In this document: positions 19,015 through 28,986 of the stretch, in pieces
How positions within the stretch are numbered: the first letter of the stretch is position 1
Layout: the number at the start of each line of letters is the position of its first letter
Source of the DNA: Corynebacterium sanguinis
GTDB lineage: Bacteria; Actinomycetota; Actinomycetes; Mycobacteriales; Mycobacteriaceae
Direction: 5' to 3'
Assembly: GCF_007641235.1 (NCBI RefSeq)
Contig: NZ_CP038157.1
Location: forward strand, 372,001 to 436,000
DNA: 64,000 bases
Translations under genes and position numbers: made by a program
The notes under the pieces: model-generated
What the model was told of the DNA's origin: nothing
Databases searched by the model: none
The model's input: only the letters and a program-made list of their open reading frames with translations

Positions 19015-19720
19015 ATGACCATTCACCACTCCCCCGGTATTAGCGCCTTGATCGGCCCCCAACGCCGCCGGCAAGACTCACTACCTGCGCTCACTGATCG
19101 GCCCCGACGCGGCGTACATCCCCGCGGCCGCCGACGCCCTCTTCGCTGGCCGTACCGTCGCTGACCACATCGCCTGGGCCCGCGAGGCGACACCGCGCGC
19201 GGCCTTGACGCTGCCGTTCGACACCTCCACGCGGCTGAGCAAGCTCTCCGTCGGCCAGCGGCGCGAGCTCACCTTTACCCTCGCCCTCGCAGCAGCCAAG
19301 CCGCTGCTGCTTCTCGACGAGCCCTTCGACGGCCTCGACGCCGCCACGCGCGCCCGGCTGCGCAACAACCTGATCGATTTCGTCGCAGCCGACGACACCC
19401 GCGTGGTCATCATGGCGTCGCACCGCAGCGAGGATCTAGCGGGGCTCGCCGACCGCGTCATCCGCGTCTTCGACCAAGTCACCTCGCAGCCGCTGCTGCT
19501 TGACGACGCCCGCGCGTCGTTTCCGGTGCTCACGGGGCGTAAGGCGGACGTCGACAAGCTGATCGCGGGCCGTGACGTGATTGCCGCCCAGTCCCTGGGG
19601 CCGACTCTTCGCGCCCAGCTCGCCGAACCCTGTACCGGCGCCGACGGTGCCGACGGTGTCGAGCTGACCTACCCGAACGACGCCGAACTCATCGACCTGC
19701 TTGCTACCCGAAAGGCCTAA
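19015..19720 (+). pseudogene. ABC transporter ATP-binding protein, frameshifted within Walker A
   Basis: Read from ATG 19015 the protein begins MTIHHSPGISALIGP and then leaves frame. If one C of the CCCCC run at 19056-19060 is removed, it continues GPNAAGKTHYLRSLIGPDAA, a proper Walker A. The rest is intact: signature LSVGQRRELT, Walker B LLLLDEPFDGLD and switch ASHRSED. The corrected protein would be about 235 residues, normal for a YtrB-like ATPase. In the given sequence the longest reading starts at 19205 and lacks Walker A. Either an indel error, a recent mutation or slippage-based switching. Sits between the GntR regulator and the permease. Confidence 0.85.
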
Positions 19721-19727
19721 CACCGCT

Positions 19728-20435
19728 ATGAAGCTCTTCCTCGGTCCCCACAGTTTCCTCCTCACCATTGGCGTCATCGCACTGGCCGTGGCGGTGGGCG
19801 CAGCAGGCCGCTTCTACGCCGGCGACGGCACGACGTGGACACTCCTGTCCGCGATTGTGCTCTTCGGGCTGACTGCCTACTTCGCCGACAAGTGGGCGGC
19901 ACTCAACCAGCTCGGGGCGAGCTACGGCCGCTGGCTCGGCGGGGCGGCTGCCTTTAGCGCGATAAGTGCGGTCATCCTGACGGCAGCAAACGTCGTCGCC
20001 GGCCAGGTGATGTGGACGAACAACCCCTGGTACCGGCTTTACGACGTCCTGCTGATCACCCAGGGCGACACCCCGTTTGTCGACACCAACGGCGAGCCCT
20101 ACATGGTGGACAACGCCGGCCAGAACGCCACGACGATCACGCTGACCGTGCTTCTCACCTTTGCCCTCTTCGCCGTCGCGGCGATGGTGGGCATCGCCAC
20201 CGGGATTGCCGGCAGGAACCGCGGGGCGTTTGCAATCCTCATGGCCGCCACTGTGATCGGTGGCCTAGTGGCCGGATTTACCTACGCGGCGTTGACCGAG
20301 ACGGTGGAAATCGGCGGCGACATAATTCCACGAACCGCACCCAACGCGGGGTCGATCGCGCTCGCCGCTGTCTTGACCGCACTCGCCCTTGGCGCCGCCT
20401 GGGTGATTGCGCGCGCCCCGCGGTTTATCCGCTAG
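19728..20435 (+). CDS. ABC transporter membrane subunit of the YtrA-type operon
   Basis: 235 residues, about six membrane helices (FLLTIGVIALAVAVGAAG, TLLSAIVLFGLTAYFA, GGAAAFSAISAVILTAANVVAG, TLTVLLTFALFAVAAMVGIA, FAILMAATVIGGLVAGFTYAAL, IALAAVLTALALGAAWVIA). A long loop after helix 3 (residues about 98-140) is probably extracytoplasmic. It is recognised as a permease mainly from its position after the GntR and ATPase genes. ATG 19728 begins 8 nt after the ATPase stop. Its TAG overlaps the stop of the convergent TRIC gene (CTAG). Confidence 0.78.
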   Translation: MKLFLGPHSFLLTIGVIALAVAVGAAGRFYAGDGTTWTLLSAIVLFGLTAYFADKWAALNQLGASYGRWLGGAAAFSAISAVILTAANVVAGQVMWTNNPWYRLYDVLLITQGDTPFVDTNGEPYMVDNAGQNATTITLTVLLTFALFAVAAMVGIATGIAGRNRGAFAILMAATVIGGLVAGFTYAALTETVEIGGDIIPRTAPNAGSIALAAVLTALALGAAWVIARAPRFIR

Positions 20436-21217
20436 CCCTTGCTGTTGCCCTTGCGCTTGTGGCGCACGGGCGCTTGCTCCGCGACCATGCGTACCTTGCG
20501 GTAGACGCGCCGCGCGCCGGGGATCTTGCGCCCGCGGGTGCGCACGAAGCTTGCCAGCTCGTCTTTGGGGTCGATCTGCGCCGCTCTTTCCTCGTCGTAG
20601 TCGAAGATCGGCAGCGACCACCTGAACCGGAGCGACAGCAGGCGCGTGACAAACACGAAGATCACGGCCACGATCGTGACTATCCACTCGGGCACCCCTG
20701 CCGCCATCAGCCCCATGTACACGACGGTGCCCAGCACCGCGATGGAGGCGTAGAGCTCCTCGCGAAACACCAGCGGCACCCGGCCGGAGAGGATGTCGCG
20801 CATCACGCCACCGGAAACACCCGTGGTCACGGCGGCAACGGCGGCGATGATGAACCCGTGCCCGAGCGACAGGGCGATCTGGATACCCAGCACCACAAAC
20901 GCCGCCAGGCCGACGGCGTCGGCGACGAGGAAGAACTTGCGTAGCTGGTACATCAGCCAGTTAATCCGCACGGTCACCACGGACGCAATCACCGTGACCA
21001 GCAAGAACCGCGGCTCGTCAACCCAGGTCAGGGGGTAGTTGCCCAAGATGACGTCACGCACGGTGCCGCCGCCGAGCGCGGTCAGTGCCCCGAGGGTGAT
21101 CACCCCGAACAGGTCCATCCGCACGCGGCCCGCGGCGACGGCGGCGGTCATGGACTCGGCGATGATGCCGATGACAAACAGCGTGGTCAGCAGCTCGGGC
21201 ATGCTCACGCCGAGCAT
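20432..21217 (-). CDS. TRIC-type (UPF0126) membrane channel protein
   Basis: About 261 residues from ATG 21217, chosen for GGAG 9 nt upstream; a GTG at 21232 is also possible. Two UPF0126 repeats: FGVITLGALTALGGGTVRDVILG and IAAVAAVTTGVSGGVMRDILSG, each with the Gly-rich kink and the RD motif, seven membrane helices in total and a basic C-terminal tail (RHKRKGNSKG). The family forms trimeric monovalent-cation channels. It begins 21 nt after xthA on the same strand, so it is probably an operon with it. It is intact, unlike the related gene at 13295. Confidence 0.87.
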   Translation of the reverse strand: MLGVSMPELLTTLFVIGIIAESMTAAVAAGRVRMDLFGVITLGALTALGGGTVRDVILGNYPLTWVDEPRFLLVTVIASVVTVRINWLMYQLRKFFLVADAVGLAAFVVLGIQIALSLGHGFIIAAVAAVTTGVSGGVMRDILSGRVPLVFREELYASIAVLGTVVYMGLMAAGVPEWIVTIVAVIFVFVTRLLSLRFRWSLPIFDYDEERAAQIDPKDELASFVRTRGRKIPGARRVYRKVRMVAEQAPVRHKRKGNSKG

Positions 21218-21238
21218 CTTCAAAGACTCCACGGGCGC

Positions 21239-22150
21239 TTAAGCGTACTCGACCATCAGCGGCGAGTGGTCGGACCAGCGCTGCTCCACCGTCGGCGCCT
21301 TTTCCACCCACGTGCGCTGGGCACGCTCAAGCATCGCGGCGGTCGCCGCCTGGACGTCGATACGCCAGCCCGCGTCGTTGTTGAACGCCTGGCCGCGGAA
21401 GGTCCACCAGGTGTACGGCGCGGTGTCGGGCTCGAGCCTGCGCGCAACGTCGAACCACTTCGGGTCCGCATTCGCTTGCCGACGCCCCGTCGACGCGTAA
21501 TCCACCGCGCCCGCCCAGGAGTAGAGCGATTTCGCTTCCAGGTCCTGAGCCTCATCGTCCGGAAAGACGCCGAACACGGCGTCCATGAACGCGCGCTCGT
21601 CGGAGAGGAACCCGGACTTCTTCTGGTTGGTCTTCCAGTTCTTCAAGTCCTCGCGGCGGTGGCAGATGTTCCAATCCCCGCCAATGACCATGTTCGGGTA
21701 CTCGCTCGCCCAGAACTCCAGCAGCGGCTCGAACGAATCGAGGAAGCGGTACTTCTCGTCCTGCTTCTCCGTGCCCGCCGAACCGGAAGGAAGGTAGAGC
21801 GACGCGACGCGGACGTCGTCAAGCGTGCCGGCGATGAACCTGCCGGAATCCTCGAAGGATGTGATGCCTATCTCCACGTCCTCCAACTGTGACCTGCTCA
21901 AAATTCCCACGCCCGCACGACCCTTCGCGCCGGGGGCTTCGGCGGGGGCGATCACGAGGTGCCAGCCCGCCTCCAGCGCGGGGGCGAGTACCGCACGCGC
22001 CTGGTCCACGCTGGCACGAACCTCCTGCATAAGAACGATGTCGGCAGTGGTCGTTTCCAGCCACGCGAGCATTCCGGGGTTCAACTCGTTGCGGACCTTG
22101 GTGGCGGCGCGGATGCCGTTGACGTTGACAGACGCGATCGTGAGACTCAT
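21239..22150 (-). CDS. xthA: Exodeoxyribonuclease III (AP endonuclease)
   Basis: 303 residues from ATG 22150 (MSLTIASVNVNGIRAA). DNase I-like fold of the ExoIII branch: VNVNGIRAA, IVLMQEVRA with the metal-binding Glu, GGDWNICHRREDLKN with catalytic Asp/Asn, WWTFRGQAFNNDAGWRID, and the final RWSDHSPLMV with the catalytic Asp-His. It cleaves at abasic sites in base-excision repair. The frame is open 17 codons further upstream, but that is promoter DNA. Confidence 0.93.
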   Translation of the reverse strand: MSLTIASVNVNGIRAATKVRNELNPGMLAWLETTTADIVLMQEVRASVDQARAVLAPALEAGWHLVIAPAEAPGAKGRAGVGILSRSQLEDVEIGITSFEDSGRFIAGTLDDVRVASLYLPSGSAGTEKQDEKYRFLDSFEPLLEFWASEYPNMVIGGDWNICHRREDLKNWKTNQKKSGFLSDERAFMDAVFGVFPDDEAQDLEAKSLYSWAGAVDYASTGRRQANADPKWFDVARRLEPDTAPYTWWTFRGQAFNNDAGWRIDVQAATAAMLERAQRTWVEKAPTVEQRWSDHSPLMVEYA

Positions 22151-22258
22151 GCGTGTCACCCTAGCAATGACGTCGACGGGCAACTTCACCGCCGTTTCCA
22201 CCCAACATTGGTATTCTGAGTGCTTGGATAATTAAGTAATAGTTAGAGGAGCAAAATA

Positions 22259-24475
22259 GTGGCTACCATCATCTGGACACGCACCGACGAAGCACCGCTG
22301 CTTGCGACCTACTCGCTGCTGCCGATCGTCACGGCATTCGCTTCCAACGCGGGAGTCAACGTGGAAACTCGCGACATCTCCGTCGCAGGTCGCATCCTGT
22401 CCCTGTTCCCGGAGCGCGTCAAGGATGACAAGTACGCCCACGACGCCCTCGCTGAGCTCGGCGACCTTGCGAACAGCCCGGAAGCGAACATCGTCAAGCT
22501 GCCCAACATCTCGGCATCGCTGGTGCAGCTGAAGAAGGCGATCGCTGAGCTGCAGGCCAAGGGCTTCGATCTGCCCGACTACCCGGATAACCCCACCACC
22601 GACGAGGAGCGCGACATCCGCGCGCGCTACGACTCGGTCAAGGGCTCCGCAGTCAACCCGGTGCTGCGCCAGGGCAACTCTGACCGCCGCGCGCCCGAGG
22701 CTGTGAAGAACTACACACGCAAGCACCCGCACTCCATGGGCGAGTGGTCCTCCGACTCGAAGACCAACGTGGCCACGATGGAGCACGGCGACTTCCGCGA
22801 CAACGAAAAGTCCGTGATCATGCCGTCCGACGACACGCTGCGCATCGAGCTGGTCAAGGCCGACGGCTCCGTCGAGGTGCTGCGCGCATCCCTGCCCGTG
22901 CTCGCCGGCGAGGTCGTCGACGCGACCTTCATGTCCGCCAAGGCTCTCGACGAGTTCCTGCTCAAGGCCATCGCCCGCGCCAAGGACGAGGGAGTGCTGT
23001 TCTCCGCGCACCTCAAGGCCACCATGATGAAGGTTTCCGACCCCATCATCTTCGGCCACGTAGTACGCGCGTACTTCTATGACGTATTCGAGGCCCACGG
23101 TGAGGAACTTCTTGCCGCGGGCCTCAATGGCGAGAACGGCCTCGGCGCCATCCTCGACGGGCTGGGCGCCCTCGACAACGGCGAGGAGATCCGCGCCGCC
23201 TTTGACAAGGCGCTTGCCGACGGCCCCGACCTGGCCATGGTCAACTCCGCCAAAGGCATCACCAACCTGCACGTGCCCTCCGACGTGATCGTCGACGCCT
23301 CGATGCCGGCGATGATCCGCACCTCCGGGCACATGTGGAACGCCGAGGACCAGGAGCAGGACACCCTGGCCACCATCCCCGATTCCTCCTACGCCGGCAT
23401 CTACCAAGTTGTCATTGACGACTGCCGCGAAAACGGCGCGTTCGACCCGACCACGATGGGCACCGTGCCCAACGTGGGCCTCATGGCGCAGAAGGCCGAG
23501 GAGTACGGCTCCCATAACAAGACGTTCAAGATCCCGGCCGACGGCACCGTGCGCGTGGTCAACTCCGCCGGCGAGACGCTGATGGAGCACGATGTTGAAA
23601 CCGGCGACATCTGGCGCGCCTGCCAGGCCAAGGACGCCCCGATCCGCGACTGGGTCCGCCTCGCGGTGAGCCGCGCGCGCAAGTCCGGCATGAAGACGAT
23701 CTTCTGGCTCGACGAGTCCCGCGCCCACGACCGCAACCTGATCGGCCTGGTGAACAAGTACCTCGCCGAGCACGACACCGACGGCCTCGACATCTCCATC
23801 GCGTCGCCCGTCGAGGCGACCAAGATCACCGTCGAGCGCCTGCGCCAGGGCAAGGACACCATCTCGGTCACCGGCAACGTGCTGCGCGACTACAACACCG
23901 ACCTGTTCCCCATCCTCGAGCTGGGCACGTCGGCGAAGATGCTCTCCATCGTCCCGCTCATGGCGGGCGGCGGGCTGTTTGAGACGGGTGCCGGCGGCTC
24001 CGCTCCGAAGCATGTCCAGCAACTTGAGGCGGAAAACCACCTGCGCTGGGATTCGCTCGGCGAGTTCCTCGCGCTGGCGGAGTCGCTGCGGCTCGCGGCC
24101 GACCAGGGCAACCCCAAGGCGGATGTGCTTGCCGACGCCCTGGACAAGGCCACCGAAGAAGTACTGATCCAGGGCCACTCCCCCTCGCGCAAGGTCGGTG
24201 AGATCGACAACCGGGGCTCCCACTTCTACCTCGCCCTGTACTGGGCCGAGGAGCTGGCGAAGCAGACCCAGGACGCCGAGATCGCGAACTACTTCGCTCC
24301 GGTGGCCGAGAAGCTGCGCGAGAACGAGGAGAAGATCGCCGCAGAGCTGCTCGCCCCGCAGGGTAGCGCGGGCGACATCGGCGGTTACTACCTGCCGGAT
24401 GACGAGAAGGCCACCGCAACGATGCGCCCGTCGGCGACGCTGAACGAGATCATCGACTCGATGGTGGCGCGCTAG
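22259..24475 (+). CDS. icd: Isocitrate dehydrogenase, NADP-dependent monomeric type
   Basis: Oxidises isocitrate to 2-oxoglutarate with NADP in the TCA cycle. 738 residues, the length of the monomeric IDH class that corynebacteria use. Family landmarks in order: [20 protein letters not shown] at the N-terminus, [62 protein letters not shown] and [19 protein letters not shown] start with GAGGAG 8 nt upstream. Monocistronic; the upstream 100 bp are AT-rich and hold its promoter. Confidence 0.96.
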   Translation: MATIIWTRTDEAPLLATYSLLPIVTAFASNAGVNVETRDISVAGRILSLFPERVKDDKYAHDALAELGDLANSPEANIVKLPNISASLVQLKKAIAELQAKGFDLPDYPDNPTTDEERDIRARYDSVKGSAVNPVLRQGNSDRRAPEAVKNYTRKHPHSMGEWSSDSKTNVATMEHGDFRDNEKSVIMPSDDTLRIELVKADGSVEVLRASLPVLAGEVVDATFMSAKALDEFLLKAIARAKDEGVLFSAHLKATMMKVSDPIIFGHVVRAYFYDVFEAHGEELLAAGLNGENGLGAILDGLGALDNGEEIRAAFDKALADGPDLAMVNSAKGITNLHVPSDVIVDASMPAMIRTSGHMWNAEDQEQDTLATIPDSSYAGIYQVVIDDCRENGAFDPTTMGTVPNVGLMAQKAEEYGSHNKTFKIPADGTVRVVNSAGETLMEHDVETGDIWRACQAKDAPIRDWVRLAVSRARKSGMKTIFWLDESRAHDRNLIGLVNKYLAEHDTDGLDISIASPVEATKITVERLRQGKDTISVTGNVLRDYNTDLFPILELGTSAKMLSIVPLMAGGGLFETGAGGSAPKHVQQLEAENHLRWDSLGEFLALAESLRLAADQGNPKADVLADALDKATEEVLIQGHSPSRKVGEIDNRGSHFYLALYWAEELAKQTQDAEIANYFAPVAEKLRENEEKIAAELLAPQGSAGDIGGYYLPDDEKATATMRPSATLNEIIDSMVAR

Positions 24476-24481
24476 GCGGGT

Positions 24482-25235
24482 TTAGAGCGGGGGCGGGGCG
24501 ACGGTTGCGCCGGCGACGACCTCGCCCTCGAACTTCACGCTGACCACTTCCCGGCGATCATCCGGGGTGCGGAAGCGCTTGATCAGGTCAATCATGGTGT
24601 CAATCACCGTGTCGGCGAAATGCCCGATTGGCCACGTGTAGGTCGTCAGCCCCAAAACATCCATCCCCGGCAGGAATCCGTCGCACCCGGTGACACTGAC
24701 CTGGCGGGGAACGTCGATGCCGTTTGAGCTGAGCGCCCGCAGGTACTGCAGCTGCCTCATATCGGTCGGGCACATTACCGCCGTCACGGCACCGCTTTCC
24801 ACGAGCGGGAGAACGTAGTCTTGGCCGGTGTCGTAGCGCACGTCGACCACGAACGGTTCCAGACCCTCCGCCCTGATGCGGCGAATCATGGATTCGGCGC
24901 GCGTGTGCTCCGGCGTGGAGCGCGAGCTCGACCGGTTTCGTCGTCAAGCGGGCGAGGTCCTTGAGATCCCCGTGGCTGGGCTCGATGAGTACGCCTTCCA
25001 CTGCACGCTGGGCTACCGCCTGACGCAGTGCGATGACGCCGCTGAGCTTGTCGACGCCGAGGGGCTCTACGATTCGTGGATCGCCGAGCAGCCACGCGTC
25101 GAGCTTGAAGACGTGGCGTTTTGCATCTTCAACGACATGCAGAGCTTCCCGCCGCTGCTGTACTTCCACTAGCACCGGGGCGCGCTCGTAGGGGAAGCGG
25201 CCTTCGTCGATAAGCCGGCGGGGGCCGCTTTTCCG
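24482..25235 (-). pseudogene. Decayed LacI-type regulator: sensor domain only, frameshifted
   Basis: The C-terminal 140 residues (from about 24900 down) read as a LacI-type effector domain: VTAVMCPTDMRQLQYLRALS, VPRQVSVTGCDGF, GLTTYTWPIGHFADTVID. The first half of the same domain is in another frame (about 25235-24900): VLVEVQQRREALHVVEDAK, KLDAWLLGDPRIVEPLGV, RAVEGVLIEPSHGDLKDLARL. One surplus base near 24898-24904 separates them. No DNA-binding helix-turn-helix can be found upstream, where the metY promoter begins. It is therefore a remnant of a regulator, with both truncation and frameshift. Confidence 0.65.
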
Positions 25236-25283
25236 TGCCCGGCAGATTTATATTCACGAAAACCCCGAGTTTACCCCGCCTTT

Positions 25284-25299
25284 TAGACAGCTTGGTACA
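25284..25299. promoter_or_regulatory. Candidate McbR operator upstream of metY
   Basis: TAGAC, 6 nt (AGCTTG), then GTACA. The known McbR box is TAGAC-N6-GTCTA; the left half is perfect and the right half shares GT and the final A. It lies 32 bp before the metY start. McbR represses methionine genes when S-adenosylhomocysteine is low. Confidence 0.55.
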
Positions 25300-25330
25300 C
25301 AACGCGCGCGGTCGCCGTTACATTGGCCCT

Positions 25331-26653
25331 ATGGCTCACTACGACAACTCTCAAGCACACGAATGGTCCTTTGATACGCGCGCGGTCCACGCCGGCCAGC
25401 AGCTCGACTCCGATTACGGCGCCCGCAACCAGCCGATCTACATGACCACCTCGTACGTGTTCAACGACGCGCAGCACGCGGAGAACCGCTTCAACCTCTC
25501 CGATGCTGGCCCGATTTACACCCGCATTACCAACCCGACGCAGCAGGCGTTGGAGGACCGCCTCGCTAGCCTCGAAGGCGGCGTCGCGGCGGTCGCGTTC
25601 GCCTCGGGCATGGCCGCCGAAACCGCGGCGATTACCAACCTCGCCTCCGCCGGCGACCACATTGTCACCTCCCCGCGCCTCTACGGCGGCACCGAGACCC
25701 TCTTCGAGGTCACCCTGCCGCGCCTGGGTATCGAGTCCACCTTCGTGGACAACCCCGACGACGCCGCCTCCTGGCAGGCCGCGGTCAAGCCCAACACCAA
25801 GGCGTTTTACGGCGAGACCTTCGGCAACCCGATCGCCGACGTGCTTGACATCCCGGCCGTCGCCGAGGTCGCGCACGCCAACCAGGTGCCGCTGATCGTG
25901 GACAACACGATGGCCACCGCGGCACTCGTGCGCCCGCTTGAGCTGGGCGCGGACATCGTCGTCGTGTCCACCACAAAGTTCTACACCGGCAACGGGGCGG
26001 CCATTGGCGGCGCGCTTATCGACGCCGGCCGGTTCGACTGGACCGTCGAGCGCGACGGCGCCCCGGTCTTCCCGTACTTTGTCACCCCCGACGCCGCTTA
26101 CCACGGCCTGAAGTACGCCGACCTCGGCGAGCCCGCCTTCGCCATCAAGGCCCGCGCGGGCATCCTGCGCGACACCGGCGCGGCGATCTCCCCGTTCAAC
26201 GCCTGGGTCGCCCTGCAGGGCCTGGACACCCTCGGCCTGCGCGTAGAGCGTCACAACCACAACGCCCTGAAGGTGGCCGAGTACCTGGCCAACAACGACA
26301 AGGTGGCCAAAGTGAACTTCGCCGGGCTGGAATCGAGCCCCTACTACGCCATCAAGGAGAAGCTGGGGCTCAAGTACACCGGCTCGGTGCTCTCCTTCGA
26401 CCTTGCGGGCGACCCGAACGATCGCGTGAAGGCCTGGGACTTCATCAACGCGCTGCGCCTGCACTCCAACCTGGCCAACATCGGCGACGTGCGCTCGCTG
26501 GTGGTCCACCCGGCGTCGACGACGCACTCGCAGTCGAACGAGGCGGGCCTTGCGCGCGCCGGCATCAGCCAGTCCACGGTGCGCCTGAGCGTGGGCATTG
26601 AGAACATCGACGACATCATCGCCGACCTCGAGCGCGGGTTCGCCGCTGTCTAG
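25331..26653 (+). CDS. metY: O-acetylhomoserine sulfhydrylase
   Basis: Makes homocysteine from O-acetylhomoserine and sulfide with pyridoxal phosphate. 440 residues from ATG 25331 (MAHYDNSQAHEW). PLP-binding Lys216 lies in VVSTTKFYTGNGAAIGG; other family marks are TRITNPTQQALEDRLASLEGG, FASGMAAETAAI, VDNTMAT with the PLP-nitrogen Asp, and HPASTTHSQ near the C-terminus. It heads metY-metX, and the metX start follows 13 nt later. The frame is open 32 codons further upstream through the promoter; a McbR-like box supports the shorter start. Confidence 0.96.
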   Translation: MAHYDNSQAHEWSFDTRAVHAGQQLDSDYGARNQPIYMTTSYVFNDAQHAENRFNLSDAGPIYTRITNPTQQALEDRLASLEGGVAAVAFASGMAAETAAITNLASAGDHIVTSPRLYGGTETLFEVTLPRLGIESTFVDNPDDAASWQAAVKPNTKAFYGETFGNPIADVLDIPAVAEVAHANQVPLIVDNTMATAALVRPLELGADIVVVSTTKFYTGNGAAIGGALIDAGRFDWTVERDGAPVFPYFVTPDAAYHGLKYADLGEPAFAIKARAGILRDTGAAISPFNAWVALQGLDTLGLRVERHNHNALKVAEYLANNDKVAKVNFAGLESSPYYAIKEKLGLKYTGSVLSFDLAGDPNDRVKAWDFINALRLHSNLANIGDVRSLVVHPASTTHSQSNEAGLARAGISQSTVRLSVGIENIDDIIADLERGFAAV

Positions 26654-26666
26654 GAAGCCAGCGTCC

Positions 26667-27812
26667 ATGTCCTTGACACTGCCCCCCGAGGGCGAGTTGC
26701 ACCACGTCGCCATCGGTACCTTTTCTACCGAGGCGGGCGTGGACATCCCGGACGTCACGATCGCGTTTCAGCGCTGGGGCGAATTCCGGGGCAACCCGTC
26801 TGGCAGCAACAACGTCCTGCTCGTCGAGCACGCGCTGACCGGCGACTCCAACGCCGCCGACTGGTGGTGCGAGGTCATCGGCCCCGGCAAGGCGCTGGAT
26901 ACAGATACGTTCTGCGTGATCTGCACGAACGCGCTGGGCAGCTGCTACGGCTCGACGGGCCCGGCCAGTGAGCACCCCGACGGCGGGCGGTGGGGTTCGC
27001 GTTTCCCCGCCATCTCGATTCGCGACCAGGTGGCCGCGGAGAGGCAGTTTCTGGACCGGCTCGGGCTTGAGCGCGTTCGCGCGGTGCTCGGAGGGTCGAT
27101 GGGTGGGGCGCGCACGCTCGAGTGGACCATCATGTTCCCCGAAATGGTCGATTACGCCTGCGTGTTGGCGGTGTCCGCGCGCGCGAGCGCCTGGCAGATC
27201 GGCATTCAGACCGCCCAACTCTCGGCTATCACCCGCGACCCCGACTGGTACGGCGGGGACTACTACGACAAACCCAACGGGCCCTCAGCCGGGCTGGCGG
27301 CGGCGCGGCGCATTGCACACCTGACCTACCGCGGGGAGCTGGAGATCGACGAGCGCTTCGGCACCGCCGCCCAGGCCGGGGAGAACCCGCTTGGCCCCTA
27401 CCGGTGTGAGAACCAGCGCTTCGCCGTCCAGAGCTACCTCGACCACCAGGGCATCAAGCTTGTGGAGCGTTTCGACGCCGGCAGCTACGTCACCCTGACC
27501 GAAACACTCAACCGCCACGACGTCGGGCGCGGGCGCGGCGGCCTGAACAAGGCGCTGGCCAGCTCGAAGGTGCCCACCATGATCGTCGGCGTGGACACCG
27601 ACATTCTCTACCCCTACCACCAGCAGGAGCACTTGAGCCGCAACCTGGGCAACCTGCTGGCGATGTCGAAGCTGTCCAGCCCCGTCGGCCACGACGCCTT
27701 TCTCGTTGAGGCGCGCCAGATGGACATCATCTTGCGCAAGTTCATCGCGCTGTCGGAGCAAACCCCCTCGCCGCACGACTTCGCGGCGCGCAGCGGGGCG
27801 TACGACATCTAA
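26667..27812 (+). CDS. metX: Homoserine O-acetyltransferase
   Basis: Acetylates homoserine, the committed step of methionine synthesis here. 381 residues of the alpha/beta-hydrolase fold. Nucleophile Ser144 is in VLGGSMGGARTLEW; the oxyanion segment TNALGSCYGSTGP, the Asp in VGVDTDILYPYHQQ and the His in PVGHDAFLVE complete the triad. ATG start with AGGAA about 10 nt upstream, overlapping the intergenic end of metY. Second gene of metYX. Its TAA overlaps the stop of the convergent DUF3017 gene by 3 bases. Confidence 0.96.
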   Translation: MSLTLPPEGELHHVAIGTFSTEAGVDIPDVTIAFQRWGEFRGNPSGSNNVLLVEHALTGDSNAADWWCEVIGPGKALDTDTFCVICTNALGSCYGSTGPASEHPDGGRWGSRFPAISIRDQVAAERQFLDRLGLERVRAVLGGSMGGARTLEWTIMFPEMVDYACVLAVSARASAWQIGIQTAQLSAITRDPDWYGGDYYDKPNGPSAGLAAARRIAHLTYRGELEIDERFGTAAQAGENPLGPYRCENQRFAVQSYLDHQGIKLVERFDAGSYVTLTETLNRHDVGRGRGGLNKALASSKVPTMIVGVDTDILYPYHQQEHLSRNLGNLLAMSKLSSPVGHDAFLVEARQMDIILRKFIALSEQTPSPHDFAARSGAYDI

Positions 27813-28132
27813 CTCCCCAGCGCGTCCACCGACCATGCCAGCCACATCATGGCCGCGCCGAGGGCGGTGGTGAACAGGGCATCGAAACGCCGCGAGCGCA
27901 CCGCAACCAGGCCAATCACGCGGGAGTCACACGTCAGGCGCATGAGCGTTAGCCACACCATCGCCGCGCCCAGGGTGAAGGTGGCGCGGCGCCAGTGCTC
28001 GGTGGCGGAGAAGAGTCCCGACGCCACGAAGCCCACGACAAATACCGCCGCCATCGCCTGCTGCACCAGGACGGGCAGCTTGGAGGGGGCGTTGTTAATG
28101 TCGTGGGGGTTATCCAGCAAGTGTTTCGGCAC
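27809..28132 (-). CDS. DUF3017 small membrane protein
   Basis: 107 residues, three membrane helices ([57 protein letters not shown]). The region after helix 2 ([21 protein letters not shown]) is typical of DUF3017, a family usually placed directly after folD in actinobacteria. Its ATG lies 23 bases inside the end of folD, so the two are translationally coupled. Function unknown. Confidence 0.8.
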   Translation of the reverse strand: MPKHLLDNPHDINNAPSKLPVLVQQAMAAVFVVGFVASGLFSATEHWRRATFTLGAAMVWLTLMRLTCDSRVIGLVAVRSRRFDALFTTALGAAMMWLAWSVDALGS

Positions 28133-28961
28133 GCTCCACGATGTTGCGGACGAGGAAGGTGCGCGTCATCGGACCGACCCCGCCTGGGTTCGGGGAGACC
28201 CAACCGGCCTTGTCCCACACGTCGGGGTGGACGTCGCCGACCGTTTTGCCGTCGACACGCGAGACGCCCACGTCGAGCACCGCGGCGCCCTCCTTGACCA
28301 TGTCGGCGGTGATCATGTGCGGCTTACCGGCCGCGGCGATGATCACGTCGGCCCGGCGCGTCTGTGCCGCGAGGTCTTTCGTGCCGGTGTGGCACAAGAT
28401 GGCGGTGGCGTTGGTGGCCTTTGTGGTCAGCATCAGGGAGATCGGCCGGCCCACGGTCACGCCGCGGCCGATGACGCAGACGACCGCGCCGTTTAACTCG
28501 ACTCCGAAGCGCTCGAGCAGCTTGATCGAGCCGTTCGGGGTGCACGGCAGTGGGGCCGGCTCGCCCAGCACCAGCTTTCCCAGGTTCACCGGGTGCAACC
28601 CGTCGGCGTCCTTGTCCGGGTCGATGAGGCCGAGGACGCGGTTCTCGTCGAGGTGCTTCGGCAGCGGTAGTTGGACGATGTAGCCGGTGACGGCCGGGTC
28701 GTTGTTCAGATCGTCGATAAGCGAATCAAGCTCCGCTTGGGAGGTGTCGCCGGGCAGCTCCTTCATGATGGAGGCGATGCCGAGCTCGGCGCAGTCCTTG
28801 TGCTTCATGCGCACGTAGTTCTGGCTCGCGGGGTCCTCGCCAACGAGAACCGTGGCCAAGCCCGGGGTGATCCCCCTGTCCTGCAGCGCCGCCACGCGCT
28901 CTTTCAGATCCGCGAAGATCTCCTCGCGGTAGAGCTTTCCGTCCAATTTGATCGCAGTCAC
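28110..28961 (-). CDS. folD: Methylenetetrahydrofolate dehydrogenase / cyclohydrolase
   Basis: Bifunctional enzyme interconverting 5,10-methylene-THF and 10-formyl-THF. 283 residues from GTG 28961 (V/M-TAIKLDG), placed 9 nt after AGGA; ATG 28970 is an alternative. Motifs: [14 protein letters not shown] with the catalytic Lys, [31 protein letters not shown], and the NADP site [16 protein letters not shown], ending [20 protein letters not shown]. It supplies one-carbon units beside the methionine genes. Divergent from trmL with only about 25 nt between starts. Confidence 0.96.
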   Translation of the reverse strand: MTAIKLDGKLYREEIFADLKERVAALQDRGITPGLATVLVGEDPASQNYVRMKHKDCAELGIASIMKELPGDTSQAELDSLIDDLNNDPAVTGYIVQLPLPKHLDENRVLGLIDPDKDADGLHPVNLGKLVLGEPAPLPCTPNGSIKLLERFGVELNGAVVCVIGRGVTVGRPISLMLTTKATNATAILCHTGTKDLAAQTRRADVIIAAAGKPHMITADMVKEGAAVLDVGVSRVDGKTVGDVHPDVWDKAGWVSPNPGGVGPMTRTFLVRNIVERAETLAG

Positions 28962-28986
28962 GGCCCCCATCCTAGACTTGAAGCTT

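Noticed and set aside
24876..25172. 98-codon plus-strand reading over the LacI remnant
   Set aside because: The opposite strand gives recognisable LacI effector-domain motifs in two frames; the plus-strand reading has no family features.
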